A stretch of 64,000 nt of DNA from contig NZ_JACYHA010000001.1 of NCBI RefSeq assembly GCF_014837155.1, positions 124,001 through 188,000 on the forward strand, in the 5' to 3' direction. Under the pieces are notes generated by a model, which did not search any database, was not told the origin of the DNA, and worked only from the letters and a program-made list of their open reading frames with translations. Both the position numbers and the translations under genes were made by a program. Positions 53,732 through 62,913 of this stretch are shown piece after piece. This DNA is from Litchfieldia stipae. GTDB taxonomy: Bacteria > Bacillota > Bacilli > Bacillales > Bacillaceae_L. The first letter of the stretch is position 1; each line of letters opens with the position of its first letter.

Positions 53732-54931
53732 TTAGTTAGTTTTTCGTGTGAGGAGATTTATTACTTTTCTATCTACTTCAAAGGATTGTGAATCATTGAC
53801 AGGTATCGTAAAGTTGGACCTTTTTCTAAAGTCTGTTTTACTTACTTTTTCGAGGATATTTACCTTACATAACATTTGCAAATATTCCATCACCGCAAAT
53901 GATACGTGAGAATTTGATGTAACAAGGGGAAGGGTTCTGACGATGATATCTTTTGTTCGAACTCTATTGCAAAATGCCCGATAGACTGTCTTAAATCCTA
54001 CAATCTCCCCTATTTTCAGATTGAGCAGACTATCAATAATAATCCATAATTGCCAGATACAAGAAGAAGTATGAATCCAATACATTGTTGGACACGGTAA
54101 TCCTGCTTCGGCGGGGATTAATGATGGAGACATTCGGTTCTGATAAAGAGCAAGTAATAGCCTTCTTTGATTTTTCTGAGGATAAATAGAGAAATGGAGA
54201 CGAAATTGAACCTTTTGTTGAATCCATAAATATTGAAAATGTTGAAATGCAGTGTGACTTTTTCGATACAACAATACGTCTAAGGAAATGTCATTTAATT
54301 TTGTTTCATTTAGCTGTCCAAAAGAAAGCGTTGGAGAAAACGGAATGATGGAAGATAATTGATAAAACGATTGTTTTTGTGGAGAATAATAAATGATTGT
54401 GGGATACTGATGATTAAATTTGGTTAGGAACTGCCAGATAAAAGGAGACATTGTAAATTGATAGGTGGAGACTTGTTTTAAATGTGAAGCATTTATCATC
54501 CAAATCGGGGTAATTTGACTGTCTAAGTATGATAAGGTTCGTTTTTGAAATGAGGAGTCTGATAATCTTGAGCATTGAAATTCTATCGCGATTGCCTTGT
54601 CATTCTTTTCAATCAAAATATCTGGTCTTTGAGCAATAGATTTAAGATAAGGTTCTAATTTGGTTATTTCGTATTGTTGTTTTAACCAAGTAAATAATTG
54701 CTGTTTACCTGTAAGATGAGTTTCTGTTTCGGCTTCATGATCAATTGTGCATTCTGCTAACTGATAATGTGAAAAATGACTTACTTTTTTCTGACCAATT
54801 TTTAATTGGACTTCTTTCTTACAGATAGGACAGAAGAAATTCTGAGTATTACGCAATTCTCTCAATGTCCTGACATCATAATGGTCTAATAAAGAGATCG
54901 ATTGTCCATATTCATTTATTGCCACTAACAA
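53732..54931 (-). CDS. coiA: Competence protein CoiA
   Basis: I choose the TTG at 54931 (AAAAGGAG 9 nt upstream), because the product then begins LVAINEYGQSISLLDHYDVR like known CoiA proteins; a TTG at 54985 is also open. The product has 399 residues. The N-terminal zinc-finger-like region is CPICKKEVQLKIG with HFSHY; the nuclease-like core has RPDILIEKNDKAIAIEFQCS. It promotes recombination of incoming DNA in competence. It is separated from cls by a hairpin terminator. Confidence 0.88.
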   Translation of the reverse strand: MLVAINEYGQSISLLDHYDVRTLRELRNTQNFFCPICKKEVQLKIGQKKVSHFSHYQLAECTIDHEAETETHLTGKQQLFTWLKQQYEITKLEPYLKSIAQRPDILIEKNDKAIAIEFQCSRLSDSSFQKRTLSYLDSQITPIWMINASHLKQVSTYQFTMSPFIWQFLTKFNHQYPTIIYYSPQKQSFYQLSSIIPFSPTLSFGQLNETKLNDISLDVLLYRKSHTAFQHFQYLWIQQKVQFRLHFSIYPQKNQRRLLLALYQNRMSPSLIPAEAGLPCPTMYWIHTSSCIWQLWIIIDSLLNLKIGEIVGFKTVYRAFCNRVRTKDIIVRTLPLVTSNSHVSFAVMEYLQMLCKVNILEKVSKTDFRKRSNFTIPVNDSQSFEVDRKVINLLTRKTN

Positions 54932-54990
54932 ACTAAACCAACTCCTTTTCCCGTAATGACTTTCTAATTCGACACCTTTATGCAATATCC

Positions 54991-55031
54991 TCCAAAAAAA
55001 TTACTTAGTAAAATTAATTACTAAGTAATTT
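54991..55031 (-). terminator. Terminator downstream of cls (perfect 14-bp inverted repeat)
   Basis: AAATTACTTAGTAA (54998-55011) and TTACTAAGTAATTT (55018-55031) are perfect inverted copies. On the minus strand the stem is followed by seven T. Confidence 0.75.
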
Positions 55032-55067
55032 GCAGCCTAAATACGTGGAGTGTAATCAGACTTCCTG
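55032..55067. repeat. Degenerate remnant of the MITE-like element, copy 3
   Basis: GCAGCCTAAATACGT followed directly by GGAGTGTAATCAGACTTC resembles the two arms of the 29283 and 58987 elements (GCAGCCTGAATACAC and GGAGTGTATTCAGGCTGC) with the centre deleted. Confidence 0.5.
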
Positions 55068-55071
55068 TTTT

Positions 55072-56583
55072 TTATAATAATGGTGATAACAACCTAGAAG
55101 TTGATTCAAAAATTCTTTGAATTATTGGCCGTTGATTAAATTCCTCAACTTTAATTTGCTTTGAAATTTGGATATCTTCCTTAAAATCATTCACTAAGGT
55201 TCTGGTACTGTCTGTTTTATATAAGAATGCATTAATCTCAAAATTCAAATGAAAGCTTCTCATATCCATATTAGCTGTACCAATTGATGCTAGTTGAGAG
55301 TCGACAATGACAATTTTGCTATGCATAAATCCCTTTTCATATTCATATATCTTCACACCTGCCTCAAGCAATATCGGAAAATAGGACCTAGAAGCATAGA
55401 AAACAATTCTCTTATCTGGACGCTTTGGTACAAGAATCCTCACATCGATTCCACTTAAGGCAGCAATTTTTAATGCAGATAATATATCTTCATCAGGAAT
55501 AAAATAAGGCGAACTAATCCAAATCGATTCTTTCGCAGAGATAATCATGGAAAAGAATAAATTCTTAATGATCTCCCACTCATTATCTGGTCCCCCAGCA
55601 ATCATTTGTACCCCACCAAAGTTCCTACCTTCTACTAATTGTGGAGATAGATAATCTTGAGTTAAACGAGCCTCCCCAGTCATATAATGCCAATCCTGCA
55701 TAAAGATTAACTGTAATGTTCGAACAGCCTCCCCCTTAACCAACAAGTGAGTGTCTCTCCAAAATCCAAAATAAGGATTTTTCCCTAAATATTCATCCCC
55801 AATATTTAAGCCACCAACAAACCCAATCGTTCCATCAATGACAATTATTTTCCGGTGATTTCGAAAGTTAATTTTATTATTTAAGTAAGGAAGCCTCACT
55901 GGTGAGAAAGGAATCATTTTCACACCAACTGATTTAAGCTCCTCTATATAAGATTTTGATAGCTTCCAACTGCCAACAGCATCGTAAAGGAAGCGAACCT
56001 CCACACCATTTCTTGCTCGATCGATCAAAATTGACTTTAATTTCTGGCCGACTTGATCATGCCTGACAATATAATATTCTAAATGGATATGATGAGTTGC
56101 TTTACTTAACGCTTCGAAGATACTAGAGTAGGTTTCCTCACCATTGGTAAGTACCTTTGTTTCAGATTCAAAAGAAATAGGACTTTTCGCAAGCTTATGT
56201 GCTAAGCGAAATAGCAGCTGCTGATGGTCACCCATATGTCCAATTTTATCTTCGGTATGATCAATATTGCCTTCAAATTTTAAGAACGTCTCCTCATCAA
56301 ACAAAGCCTTTTGTCTAAATAGCTTTTTTTTACGATAATTCCTACCAAACAATATGTAAAAGAAGAAGCCCAGTAACGGAAAGCTTCCTAGCACGACTAA
56401 CCATGTTAACGTTTGTGTTGGTCGCCTATTTTCTAAAAAGATAACAGAACCTATAAAAATAACTGAGAATGTTATTAGGATACTTAATAAACCCAATAGC
56501 CAACCTTCCCAATAACTTTTAGTAAAGTACATAAGGAGAAAAAGTGAAATAAGAAATAGTAGTATTTGGATTGTGTTTTTCAA
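55072..56583 (-). CDS. cls: Cardiolipin synthase
   Basis: The protein has 503 residues. Two N-terminal membrane helices are followed by two phospholipase-D HKD motifs (FRNHRKIIVIDGTIGFVGGL and FMHSKIVIVDSQLASIGTAN). It joins two phosphatidylglycerols into cardiolipin. GAAGGTGA precedes the start. It lies between mecA and coiA, where I do not recall it in B. subtilis. Paralogues exist in many bacilli, so the exact clsA/ywnE/ywjE equivalence is not assigned. Confidence 0.92.
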   Translation of the reverse strand: MKNTIQILLFLISLFLLMYFTKSYWEGWLLGLLSILITFSVIFIGSVIFLENRRPTQTLTWLVVLGSFPLLGFFFYILFGRNYRKKKLFRQKALFDEETFLKFEGNIDHTEDKIGHMGDHQQLLFRLAHKLAKSPISFESETKVLTNGEETYSSIFEALSKATHHIHLEYYIVRHDQVGQKLKSILIDRARNGVEVRFLYDAVGSWKLSKSYIEELKSVGVKMIPFSPVRLPYLNNKINFRNHRKIIVIDGTIGFVGGLNIGDEYLGKNPYFGFWRDTHLLVKGEAVRTLQLIFMQDWHYMTGEARLTQDYLSPQLVEGRNFGGVQMIAGGPDNEWEIIKNLFFSMIISAKESIWISSPYFIPDEDILSALKIAALSGIDVRILVPKRPDKRIVFYASRSYFPILLEAGVKIYEYEKGFMHSKIVIVDSQLASIGTANMDMRSFHLNFEINAFLYKTDSTRTLVNDFKEDIQISKQIKVEEFNQRPIIQRIFESTSRLLSPLL

Positions 56584-56614
56584 ACATTCACCTTCTTCTT
56601 TTCTTTATTTATTG

Positions 56615-56650
56615 TTAAAAAAGCCGATTTCAAGGATTGAAATCGGACTT
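56615..56650 (-). terminator. Terminator of mecA
   Basis: On the minus strand CCGATTTCAA pairs with TTGAAATCGG, followed by CTTTTTTAA. Confidence 0.88.
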
Positions 56651-57317
56651 ATTTATGTGGAAAGTAATGACTTATTTCTTCAAGTGCATTTTCTTTCATT
56701 ATTTCTTTTCCATATTCAATGAGTCGATGGATGGTCATTGATGACTCATTACCGTACTCAAGCACAATGCTGAGCAAATTCTCTAGCTCTTCTTCGCTGT
56801 AGAATTCTTCATTAAATTCAATATATAGATAGTACTTACCCTCATAGGAATGTAGGCTATTTACTAAATGTTCGAGAGTTGTTCGATGTGATAAAGAAAT
56901 CACATCCTCAAAATCATTAAAATGAATTAAAAATTGAAAGTGCTCTTCATCCAGTTTATCGAATGTTGATTCATCAAAGGCTTTCGTATTGAACTGTGAA
57001 TCCAATAATGATTCAATCTTCTCATCTACAGGAAATTTATCATCAACAGGTATCTCGAATTTATGACCCTCTTTAGCTTGCTGAGCTCTAGTGACTAAGA
57101 CTTCTAGTCCCTTATCAAGTGCCTGAATTTGAATCCATAATGGTCCTTCTACAGTGAATTCTTCTTCTTGGTGAACTTCATCCATCATTTCCCAGAAAAG
57201 TTCTTCACTTTTCTCGCGGTTGTACCAAATTTCATCACGATCAAATCCGCGTTCTTCTATATCAACATACGAGATATAAAACTTTACAGTGTGTTCATTA
57301 ATTCGTTCAATCTCCAT
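56649..57317 (-). CDS. mecA: Adaptor protein MecA
   Basis: The protein has 222 residues. It has the MecA N-terminal domain (MEIERINEHTVKFYISYVDI), a charged linker and the C-terminal ClpC-binding domain (LYIEFNEEFYSEEELENLLS). It targets ComK and other clients to ClpCP and acts as assembly factor of ClpC. AGGGAGAGAC precedes the ATG. Confidence 0.93.
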   Translation of the reverse strand: MEIERINEHTVKFYISYVDIEERGFDRDEIWYNREKSEELFWEMMDEVHQEEEFTVEGPLWIQIQALDKGLEVLVTRAQQAKEGHKFEIPVDDKFPVDEKIESLLDSQFNTKAFDESTFDKLDEEHFQFLIHFNDFEDVISLSHRTTLEHLVNSLHSYEGKYYLYIEFNEEFYSEEELENLLSIVLEYGNESSMTIHRLIEYGKEIMKENALEEISHYFPHK

Positions 57318-57642
57318 CCTTAGTCTCTCCCTTCTAGCTCATATTTGAAGGGACAATAACCCCCGAGCATAATGCTCTTATCACCTTACCCAAAATTGAT
57401 GTTAGGTAACCTTAAATATAATAAATTATCTTGTACTTTATTTTATGATAGAACGTTAAAGAATGGAAATAAAAATACCTAATTTATCAAAAACAATCAT
57501 TTGCCCTAAATGAATAATTGTTTTTTATATTATAATATATCGCCCATTTTATTGAAAGAAATAAGTCACAAGGAAGTGTCATATCTTTGTCCATCTTTTT
57601 CTATATATATATAAGTGATAAGAAAAGGGAGGCAGTAAAAAA
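57318..57642. other. Divergent intergenic region mecA / terC
   Basis: No gene. It contains a GAGCATAATGCTC palindrome (about 57372-57384) and a terminator-like hairpin AACAATCATT...AATAATTGTTTTTT (about 57487-57524) ahead of terC. I could not match a Mn-sensing yybP-ykoY riboswitch. Confidence 0.35.
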
Positions 57643-58317
57643 TTGGAGCTAGAATTAATAACATCAATCTTGATCATTATTGGAATTGACATTGTACTTG
57701 GTGGAGATAATGCCATTGTTATCGCCTTAGCCTGCAGAAACCTCCCGGAAAAACAGCGAAATAAAGCGATAGTTCTTGGAGCTGTACTAGCAATCATTTT
57801 ACGAATCATTTGTACAATACTTGCTGTATTTCTACTAAAAGTTCCATTTCTACAGTTTGTTGGTGGCTGTTTTTTAATTTTGATTGCCTATAAATTACTA
57901 ACTGACCACCATGAAGAAGAAAATAAAATACGTGCAGGTGTCAGCTTAAGTGCTGCAGTTAAAACAATTGTTATCGCGGATTTAGTGATGGGACTTGATA
58001 ATGTAATTGCAGTTGCAGGAGCTGCACATGGAAGAATTCATCTTGTTGTATTAGGTTTAATTGTTTCTATTCCGATTATTATCTGGGGAAGTAAGCTGAT
58101 CTTATTTATCATGGAGCGTTTCCCTATATTTATTTATGCTGGTGCAGCCATTTTAGCATATACAGCTGGTAAGATGATTGTTCATGAGGAAAGATTAAGC
58201 CATTTATCTAATCAATATGAAGATTTATTTAGTTTTCTTCCATTTTTAATTATTTTTTGTGTAATAGCATTTGGTTATCTATCAAACAAAATGAGAATGA
58301 ACTACTCTACAAAATAA
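57643..58317 (+). CDS. yjbE: TerC-family membrane protein YjbE
   Basis: The protein has 224 residues with a TTG start behind GGGAGGC. It has about seven transmembrane helices. The TerC motif is GIDIVLGGDNAIVIALA, with a second repeat at VMGLDNVIAVAGAAHG; the acidic residues bind metal. Relatives export manganese and metallate secreted enzymes. Convergent with spxA across a terminator. Confidence 0.9.
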   Translation: MELELITSILIIIGIDIVLGGDNAIVIALACRNLPEKQRNKAIVLGAVLAIILRIICTILAVFLLKVPFLQFVGGCFLILIAYKLLTDHHEEENKIRAGVSLSAAVKTIVIADLVMGLDNVIAVAGAAHGRIHLVVLGLIVSIPIIIWGSKLILFIMERFPIFIYAGAAILAYTAGKMIVHEERLSHLSNQYEDLFSFLPFLIIFCVIAFGYLSNKMRMNYSTK

Positions 58318-58318
58318 A

Positions 58319-58356
58319 AAAACTTCTAATGTGAAATACTCACATTAGAAGCTTTA
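58319..58356. terminator. Bidirectional terminator
   Basis: CTTCTAATGTGA pairs with TCACATTAGAAG around AATAC. Confidence 0.9.
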
Positions 58357-58358
58357 TC

Positions 58359-58754
58359 TTAGTTAACTAAACGTTGTGCTTCACGTAGTTGGAATGTGCG
58401 AACTTTTCTTGGTAAGAAACGACGAATTTCATCTTCGTTGTATCCAACCTGCAATCTCTTCTCATCAATAATGATTGGTCGTCTTAATAACCCAGGATTC
58501 TTTTGAATTAATTCATACAGATCCTGTAAAGGCATTGACTCTAGATTCACATTTAGTTTTTGAAATATTTTTGAACGAGTTGAAATAATCTCATCCGTTC
58601 CGTCCTCTGTCATTCGAAGAATTTCTTTAATTTCTTCAATTGATAATGTCTCAGAGAATATATTTCTTTCTACATATGAGATATGATGCTCCTCGAGCCA
58701 TGACTTCGCTTTTCTACAAGACGTACAGCTTGGTGATGTGTAAAGAGTAACCAT
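58359..58754 (-). CDS. spxA: Transcriptional regulator Spx
   Basis: The ATG at 58754 follows AAAAGGAG and gives 131 residues, the standard Spx length; a longer frame to 58817 has no support. Redox switch Cys10-x-x-Cys13 in [13 protein letters not shown]; the RNA-polymerase-contact arginine lies in the [12 protein letters not shown] region. It activates thiol-stress genes by binding the alpha subunit and is degraded by ClpXP with YjbH. Confidence 0.95.
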   Translation of the reverse strand: MVTLYTSPSCTSCRKAKSWLEEHHISYVERNIFSETLSIEEIKEILRMTEDGTDEIISTRSKIFQKLNVNLESMPLQDLYELIQKNPGLLRRPIIIDEKRLQVGYNEDEIRRFLPRKVRTFQLREAQRLVN

Positions 58755-59278
58755 TAATCTATCACTCCTTTTGGATAAATTGATATATGGTACAGTTAGA
58801 AAGTGAATTTCTAACATTTTATATACTGATTTCCCTTAATTAAAATAAATTTAATTAAGTAATTTCTCTTAATTATTATACAACAAATTAGTAGATAAAG
58901 ATATAGCATTTCACAAAATAACTATAAAACTTATCCAATTATAGAACGACAATTTTCTCAAATAGAACCGTATGTATGATAACAAAAGGCTGTTTTCTCA
59001 AAGATTGCTGTTTTTTGAGGTGAATTAGTTGAGAATAGATTTCTAGCAGACTGAATACACAGGGGACTCCCGTGGGACTAGTTGGCTCCCACAGGACGCG
59101 GAGTGTATTCAGGCTGCGGTATCAAAAGCAACAATATATACGAAATCAGCCTAACAAAAAAAGGACTGTACAAGTTATTTTAACATGAAAATGGGACCAG
59201 TTGATGAATTTCCCCTTTTAATTATGTAACATATCGCATAAAATGAAAATAGGACTTAGATAAGGTTGGAGGGGTACA
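58755..59278. other. Upstream region of spxA, gene-free
   Basis: A 520-bp gap. It contains an AT-only inverted repeat CTTAATTAA/TTTAATTAAG near 58836-58860, probably overlapping the spxA promoter zone, and then the second MITE-like element at 58987-59152. No other coding frame with a ribosome site is visible. Confidence 0.5.
58987..59152. repeat. MITE-like inverted-repeat element, copy 2
   Basis: A 166-bp block with the same core as the 29283 copy (CTGAATACAC / GTGTATTCAG, GACTCCCGTGGGA, CACAGGACGCGGA, AAAGCAACAATATATACGAAA). Its ends are inverted AGGCTG ... CAGCCT. Direct repeats AACAAA flank both ends (58981-58986 and 59153-59158). Confidence 0.75.
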
Positions 59279-59464
59279 ATGTTAAGTTACATATTTGATT
59301 TCACAATAGTAGCCATTCTTGTAATCGGTATCACTGCCCTTATTGGGGTTATTTCAAATGGAGTTGGGATAAACCTTTTAGGTGGAAAGACAAAATCAGA
59401 ATTTGTGGACCAATCAACCAAAATGCAAGCAGGTTGGAAAAACGTTGGTGGACAAAATAAATAA
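59279..59464 (+). CDS. Small membrane protein, unrecognised
   Basis: The protein has 61 residues behind GGAGGGG. One N-terminal hydrophobic segment (IFDFTIVAILVIGITALIGV) is followed by a glycine-rich hydrophilic tail. A strong terminator follows. The function is unknown. Confidence 0.65.
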   Translation: MLSYIFDFTIVAILVIGITALIGVISNGVGINLLGGKTKSEFVDQSTKMQAGWKNVGGQNK

Positions 59465-59467
59465 TGC

Positions 59468-59506
59468 TTGCCAACCAAAAGGATGACTTTTGGTTGGCTT
59501 TTTTTA
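59468..59506. terminator. Bidirectional terminator
   Basis: GCCAACCAAAA pairs with TTTTGGTTGGC, then TTTTTTT; it abuts the stop codon of the convergent gene. Confidence 0.9.
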
Positions 59507-60709
59507 AGGTGTATAATCTACTCCAACTGTATAATCATTTGACGCATTCCAGATGAGAAATTCTTGTATCCCATTCTCATTTAGTGCTTTTATTTGAGCT
59601 TCCACTTCTTCTTTCCCATAAACAGTGTAATTCCCTTTTCCTAACCAACTAGCAGTGAAATCTTGAATCCAAGGACGGGAAATAGGTCTATTGTCTAATT
59701 CATTCAATCGTTTATTTTCAAGCTTTGCATACTCACTAACAAGCCTGTATGGTTCAAGGTCTGGCTTAGCTATTCCAAAAAAACTGGTCCAATGACTTGG
59801 ATAAATCATTGAAGATATGACATCTACATTCTTTGCTATTTTTGTGAAGTTTTGGCCAATTCCAGGTGCTTCTGGTAACGTTGCAGAATAGCCAAAGATA
59901 TCAACAGAAACCTTTACGTCATATGGTTCTAATTTTGTTTTAGCATATTCCACGAATTCAGAAATGGCTTGAACACGTTTCTTACTATTCTTTTCATTAC
60001 CTTGCTGATATTCTCCATATTGATATTTCAGCATAGTATCTTTCTTTTCAAATCCTTCTGGGAATCGTACGTAATCAAATTGGATTTCTTTAAAGCCTAA
60101 TTTCGCAGCTTCAATTGCGATTCCAATGTTATAATCCCATACCTCTTTCACAAAAGGATTAACAAAGGACTCTCCTCGATTATTCTTCCATACCTTCCCT
60201 TGATCAAGAAAAGACCATTCAGGTTTTTTTTGAGCAAGTACTGTATCTTTAAATACAACAACTCTTGCAATTGGATAGATTTTTTTATTAGCTAATGTTT
60301 CCAATAATTCTCGTGGATTTTTTATATTGTTTTTTCCAATAGTAGAATAGATTGATTCTTTTTCAGGAGTATAGGTTAAGTTTCCATGATCATCTTTTAT
60401 ATCAATAACCATTGAATTTAAATCACTTTCCTCTATGAGTGACATTAATTGATTAAATTTCGGCCCAGTTATTGAATGGCTTGTTACATATATACCTCTA
60501 ACTGCCTCCGGATAATCAAAGGATAGTCCTGAATCAAACATAAAGCGAGCAAGGTCAATTGGCAAATCCCTTTTACTTACATCATTTACTTTTACTGAAT
60601 GTTTCCCCACTTCCCTTTCATTATCGTTTGCAAAACCGACATAAGGAGCAAGAAACATAGTAAACATCATGATAAACATACATACAAGATTGAGACTAAA
60701 TCGCAACAT
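59504..60709 (-). CDS. DUF4015 putative glycoside hydrolase, secreted
   Basis: The protein has 401 residues. A signal peptide covers about 1-27 (LVCMFIMMFTMFLAPYVGFA). The DUF4015 TIM-barrel-like domain follows: VRGIYVTSHSITG, then MVIDIKDDHGNLTY, KEIQFDYVRFPEGF and EFLIWNASNDYT. The substrate is unknown; polysaccharide cleavage is inferred only from fold relatives. Confidence 0.82.
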   Translation of the reverse strand: MLRFSLNLVCMFIMMFTMFLAPYVGFANDNEREVGKHSVKVNDVSKRDLPIDLARFMFDSGLSFDYPEAVRGIYVTSHSITGPKFNQLMSLIEESDLNSMVIDIKDDHGNLTYTPEKESIYSTIGKNNIKNPRELLETLANKKIYPIARVVVFKDTVLAQKKPEWSFLDQGKVWKNNRGESFVNPFVKEVWDYNIGIAIEAAKLGFKEIQFDYVRFPEGFEKKDTMLKYQYGEYQQGNEKNSKKRVQAISEFVEYAKTKLEPYDVKVSVDIFGYSATLPEAPGIGQNFTKIAKNVDVISSMIYPSHWTSFFGIAKPDLEPYRLVSEYAKLENKRLNELDNRPISRPWIQDFTASWLGKGNYTVYGKEEVEAQIKALNENGIQEFLIWNASNDYTVGVDYTP

Positions 60710-60844
60710 TAGACACTCCTTCCTTGTAATGTAAATGTTGTGAACAAATGAAATGTGTAATTACTATTATTGTTATCCCCTTACAATTAATTATAAGTTA
60801 CTATTTCTGTTAGTTATTCCATATAATATCGCGAACTGTTTGGA

Positions 60845-60886
60845 CAAAAAAAAAAGGCAGGCACAAATAGTTGTGACAGCCTCAAT
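60845..60886 (-). terminator. Terminator of the opp operon
   Basis: On the minus strand AGGCTGTCACAA pairs with TTGTGCCTGCCT (one mismatch), followed by T9. Confidence 0.85.
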
Positions 60887-60889
60887 ATC

Positions 60890-61831
60890 TTATTTATTAT
60901 ACAATTCCTTGTAAGCCTTAAATTCCTTTTCAGAACAAGATACAAAGTGACCTGGTCTTACTTCTCTAAGCTGAACCTGATCTTCAGGACCATATCCATG
61001 TTCTTCTGGCTGATAGATTAATCTCTTTCTTGTTCTTTCAGACATTGGATCTGGTAAAGGAATCGCAGATAACAATGACTTTGTATAAGGATGAATTGGA
61101 TTATTGTAGAGATCTTCGCTATCTGCCAATTCCACAATTTGACCAAAATACATTACGCCAATTCGGTCACTAATATATTTTACCATTGATAAATCATGTG
61201 CAATAAATAAATAGGTTAATCCCTTTTCCTCTTGCAGCTTCTTCATTAGATTTACAACCTGCGCTTGAATTGATACATCTAAAGCTGAAATTGGTTCATC
61301 CGCAATAATAAATTCAGGCTCTACAGCAAGAGCTCTTGCGATACCGATTCTTTGTCTTTGTCCGCCACTGAATTCATGTGGATAACGAGTAGCATGTTCT
61401 TTATTTAAGCCGACTGTTTCTAATAAATTATATACTTTTTCCATTCTTTCCTTTTTGCTTGAAGCTAAACCATGAATGTCAATTCCTTCTGCAATAATAT
61501 CCGCAACTGTCATTCGTGGGTTTAAGCTTGCATAAGGATCCTGAAAAATCATCTGCATTTTACGGTTAAACTGCTTTAAATCTGCTTTAGATTTTTTCCC
61601 ATGAACATCTTTTCCTTCAAAAAGAACCTGTCCATCAGTAGCTTCATATAAACGAATAATGGTTCTACCAGTGGTTGATTTACCACATCCTGATTCGCCT
61701 ACAAGGCCAAGAGTCTCACCTTTATAGATGTCAAAGGAAACACCATCAACAGCTTTGACCATATTAGGCTTACCAACATTGAAATACTGCTTCAAGCCTT
61801 TGATTTCAACTAATTTTTCTTTCTTTTCCAT
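60890..61831 (-). CDS. oppF: Oligopeptide ABC transporter ATP-binding protein OppF
   Basis: The ATG at 61831 follows AAGGAGG by 9 nt, giving 313 residues; an ATG at 61840 overlaps that site. Walker [10 protein letters not shown], signature [15 protein letters not shown], Walker [13 protein letters not shown], and the C-terminal oligopeptide-transporter domain ([20 protein letters not shown]). It is the last gene of the operon. Confidence 0.93.
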   Translation of the reverse strand: MEKKEKLVEIKGLKQYFNVGKPNMVKAVDGVSFDIYKGETLGLVGESGCGKSTTGRTIIRLYEATDGQVLFEGKDVHGKKSKADLKQFNRKMQMIFQDPYASLNPRMTVADIIAEGIDIHGLASSKKERMEKVYNLLETVGLNKEHATRYPHEFSGGQRQRIGIARALAVEPEFIIADEPISALDVSIQAQVVNLMKKLQEEKGLTYLFIAHDLSMVKYISDRIGVMYFGQIVELADSEDLYNNPIHPYTKSLLSAIPLPDPMSERTRKRLIYQPEEHGYGPEDQVQLREVRPGHFVSCSEKEFKAYKELYNK

Positions 61832-61832
61832 A

Positions 61833-62894
61833 TTATTCATCCTCCTTAAGTTGTTTCGAACCCTTTATAGAAGATGAAAATATTGCTTGACGCTCTTTAA
61901 TTCCTTTAGGTGGTTCTACCTTTGGTGCATTTGGATGCAATAACCAAGTAGCTGCGTAATGTGTGTCAGACACTTTGAACATTGGTGGCTCCATTTCGAA
62001 ATCAATCTTTAATGCATATTCATTTCTTGCAGCAAATGCATCACCTTTAGGAGGATTTAATAAATCAGGAGGCGTTCCTGGTATTGCATATAACTCACCA
62101 GCTGAATCTAGGCTAGGCATTGAACTTAATAATCCCCATGTATATGGGTGCTGTGGGTTATAGAATACTTCATCTACCGTTCCGATTTCACAAATCCTTC
62201 CTCCATACATGACAGCAACACGATCTGCTACATTAGCTACAACACCTAAGTCATGTGTGATGAAAATGATTGACGTATTGATTTTCTTTTGGATGTCCTT
62301 CATTAATTCAAGGATTTGAGCCTGAATGGTTACATCTAACGCTGTAGTTGGTTCATCCGCAATTAACACTTTTGGATTACAAGCTAGGGCTATAGCAATA
62401 ACAACACGTTGTCTCATTCCACCTGAAAACTGATGAGGATATTGATCAAAACGCGCCTCTGGCTTGGGAATCCCAACAAGCTTTAGCAGATCTATTGCTT
62501 TTTCCTTTGCAGCACCTTTACTAAGGTTTTGATGAATTAATAAACCTTCCATAATTTGAACGCCAATTTTCATCGTAGGATTCAATGAGGTCATTGGATC
62601 CTGGAAAATCATTGAAATCTCTTTTCCACGAATTTTTTGCATTTCCTTCTCACTAGCCGCCGCTAAATCTTTGCCATTAAAAATAATTTCTCCTTGCTTC
62701 ACTCTGCCGACACCCTCTGGTAGCAATCCCATGATTGTCTTGGTTGTCACAGATTTACCTGAGCCTGACTCACCAACTATCGCTAGTGTTTCACCCTTGA
62801 TCAAGTCGAAATCCACACCTCTAATCGCTTTGACCTCGCCTGCGAATGTATCAAAAGATACATGTAAATTATTTACTTCGAGTATTTTTTCCAT
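61833..62894 (-). CDS. oppD: Oligopeptide ABC transporter ATP-binding protein OppD
   Basis: The protein has 353 residues. Walker A GESGSGKS, signature [15 protein letters not shown], Walker [13 protein letters not shown]. The C-terminus contains the oligopeptide-binding-type region [20 protein letters not shown]. It forms a heterodimer with OppF. It is 1-2 bp from oppF. Confidence 0.94.
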   Translation of the reverse strand: MEKILEVNNLHVSFDTFAGEVKAIRGVDFDLIKGETLAIVGESGSGKSVTTKTIMGLLPEGVGRVKQGEIIFNGKDLAAASEKEMQKIRGKEISMIFQDPMTSLNPTMKIGVQIMEGLLIHQNLSKGAAKEKAIDLLKLVGIPKPEARFDQYPHQFSGGMRQRVVIAIALACNPKVLIADEPTTALDVTIQAQILELMKDIQKKINTSIIFITHDLGVVANVADRVAVMYGGRICEIGTVDEVFYNPQHPYTWGLLSSMPSLDSAGELYAIPGTPPDLLNPPKGDAFAARNEYALKIDFEMEPPMFKVSDTHYAATWLLHPNAPKVEPPKGIKERQAIFSSSIKGSKQLKEDE

Positions 62895-62913
62895 ATAGAC
62901 TCACCTACCTTTT

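Noticed and set aside
53732-54985. Longer CoiA start at the TTG at 54985
   Set aside because: The extra 18 residues do not resemble CoiA N-termini, whereas the TTG at 54931 has a well-placed AAAAGGAG and gives the expected beginning.
57318-57642. Possible yybP-ykoY manganese riboswitch ahead of terC
   Set aside because: A GTTAGGTAACC stretch drew attention, but the conserved GGGGAGTAG-type block and the paired helices are missing.
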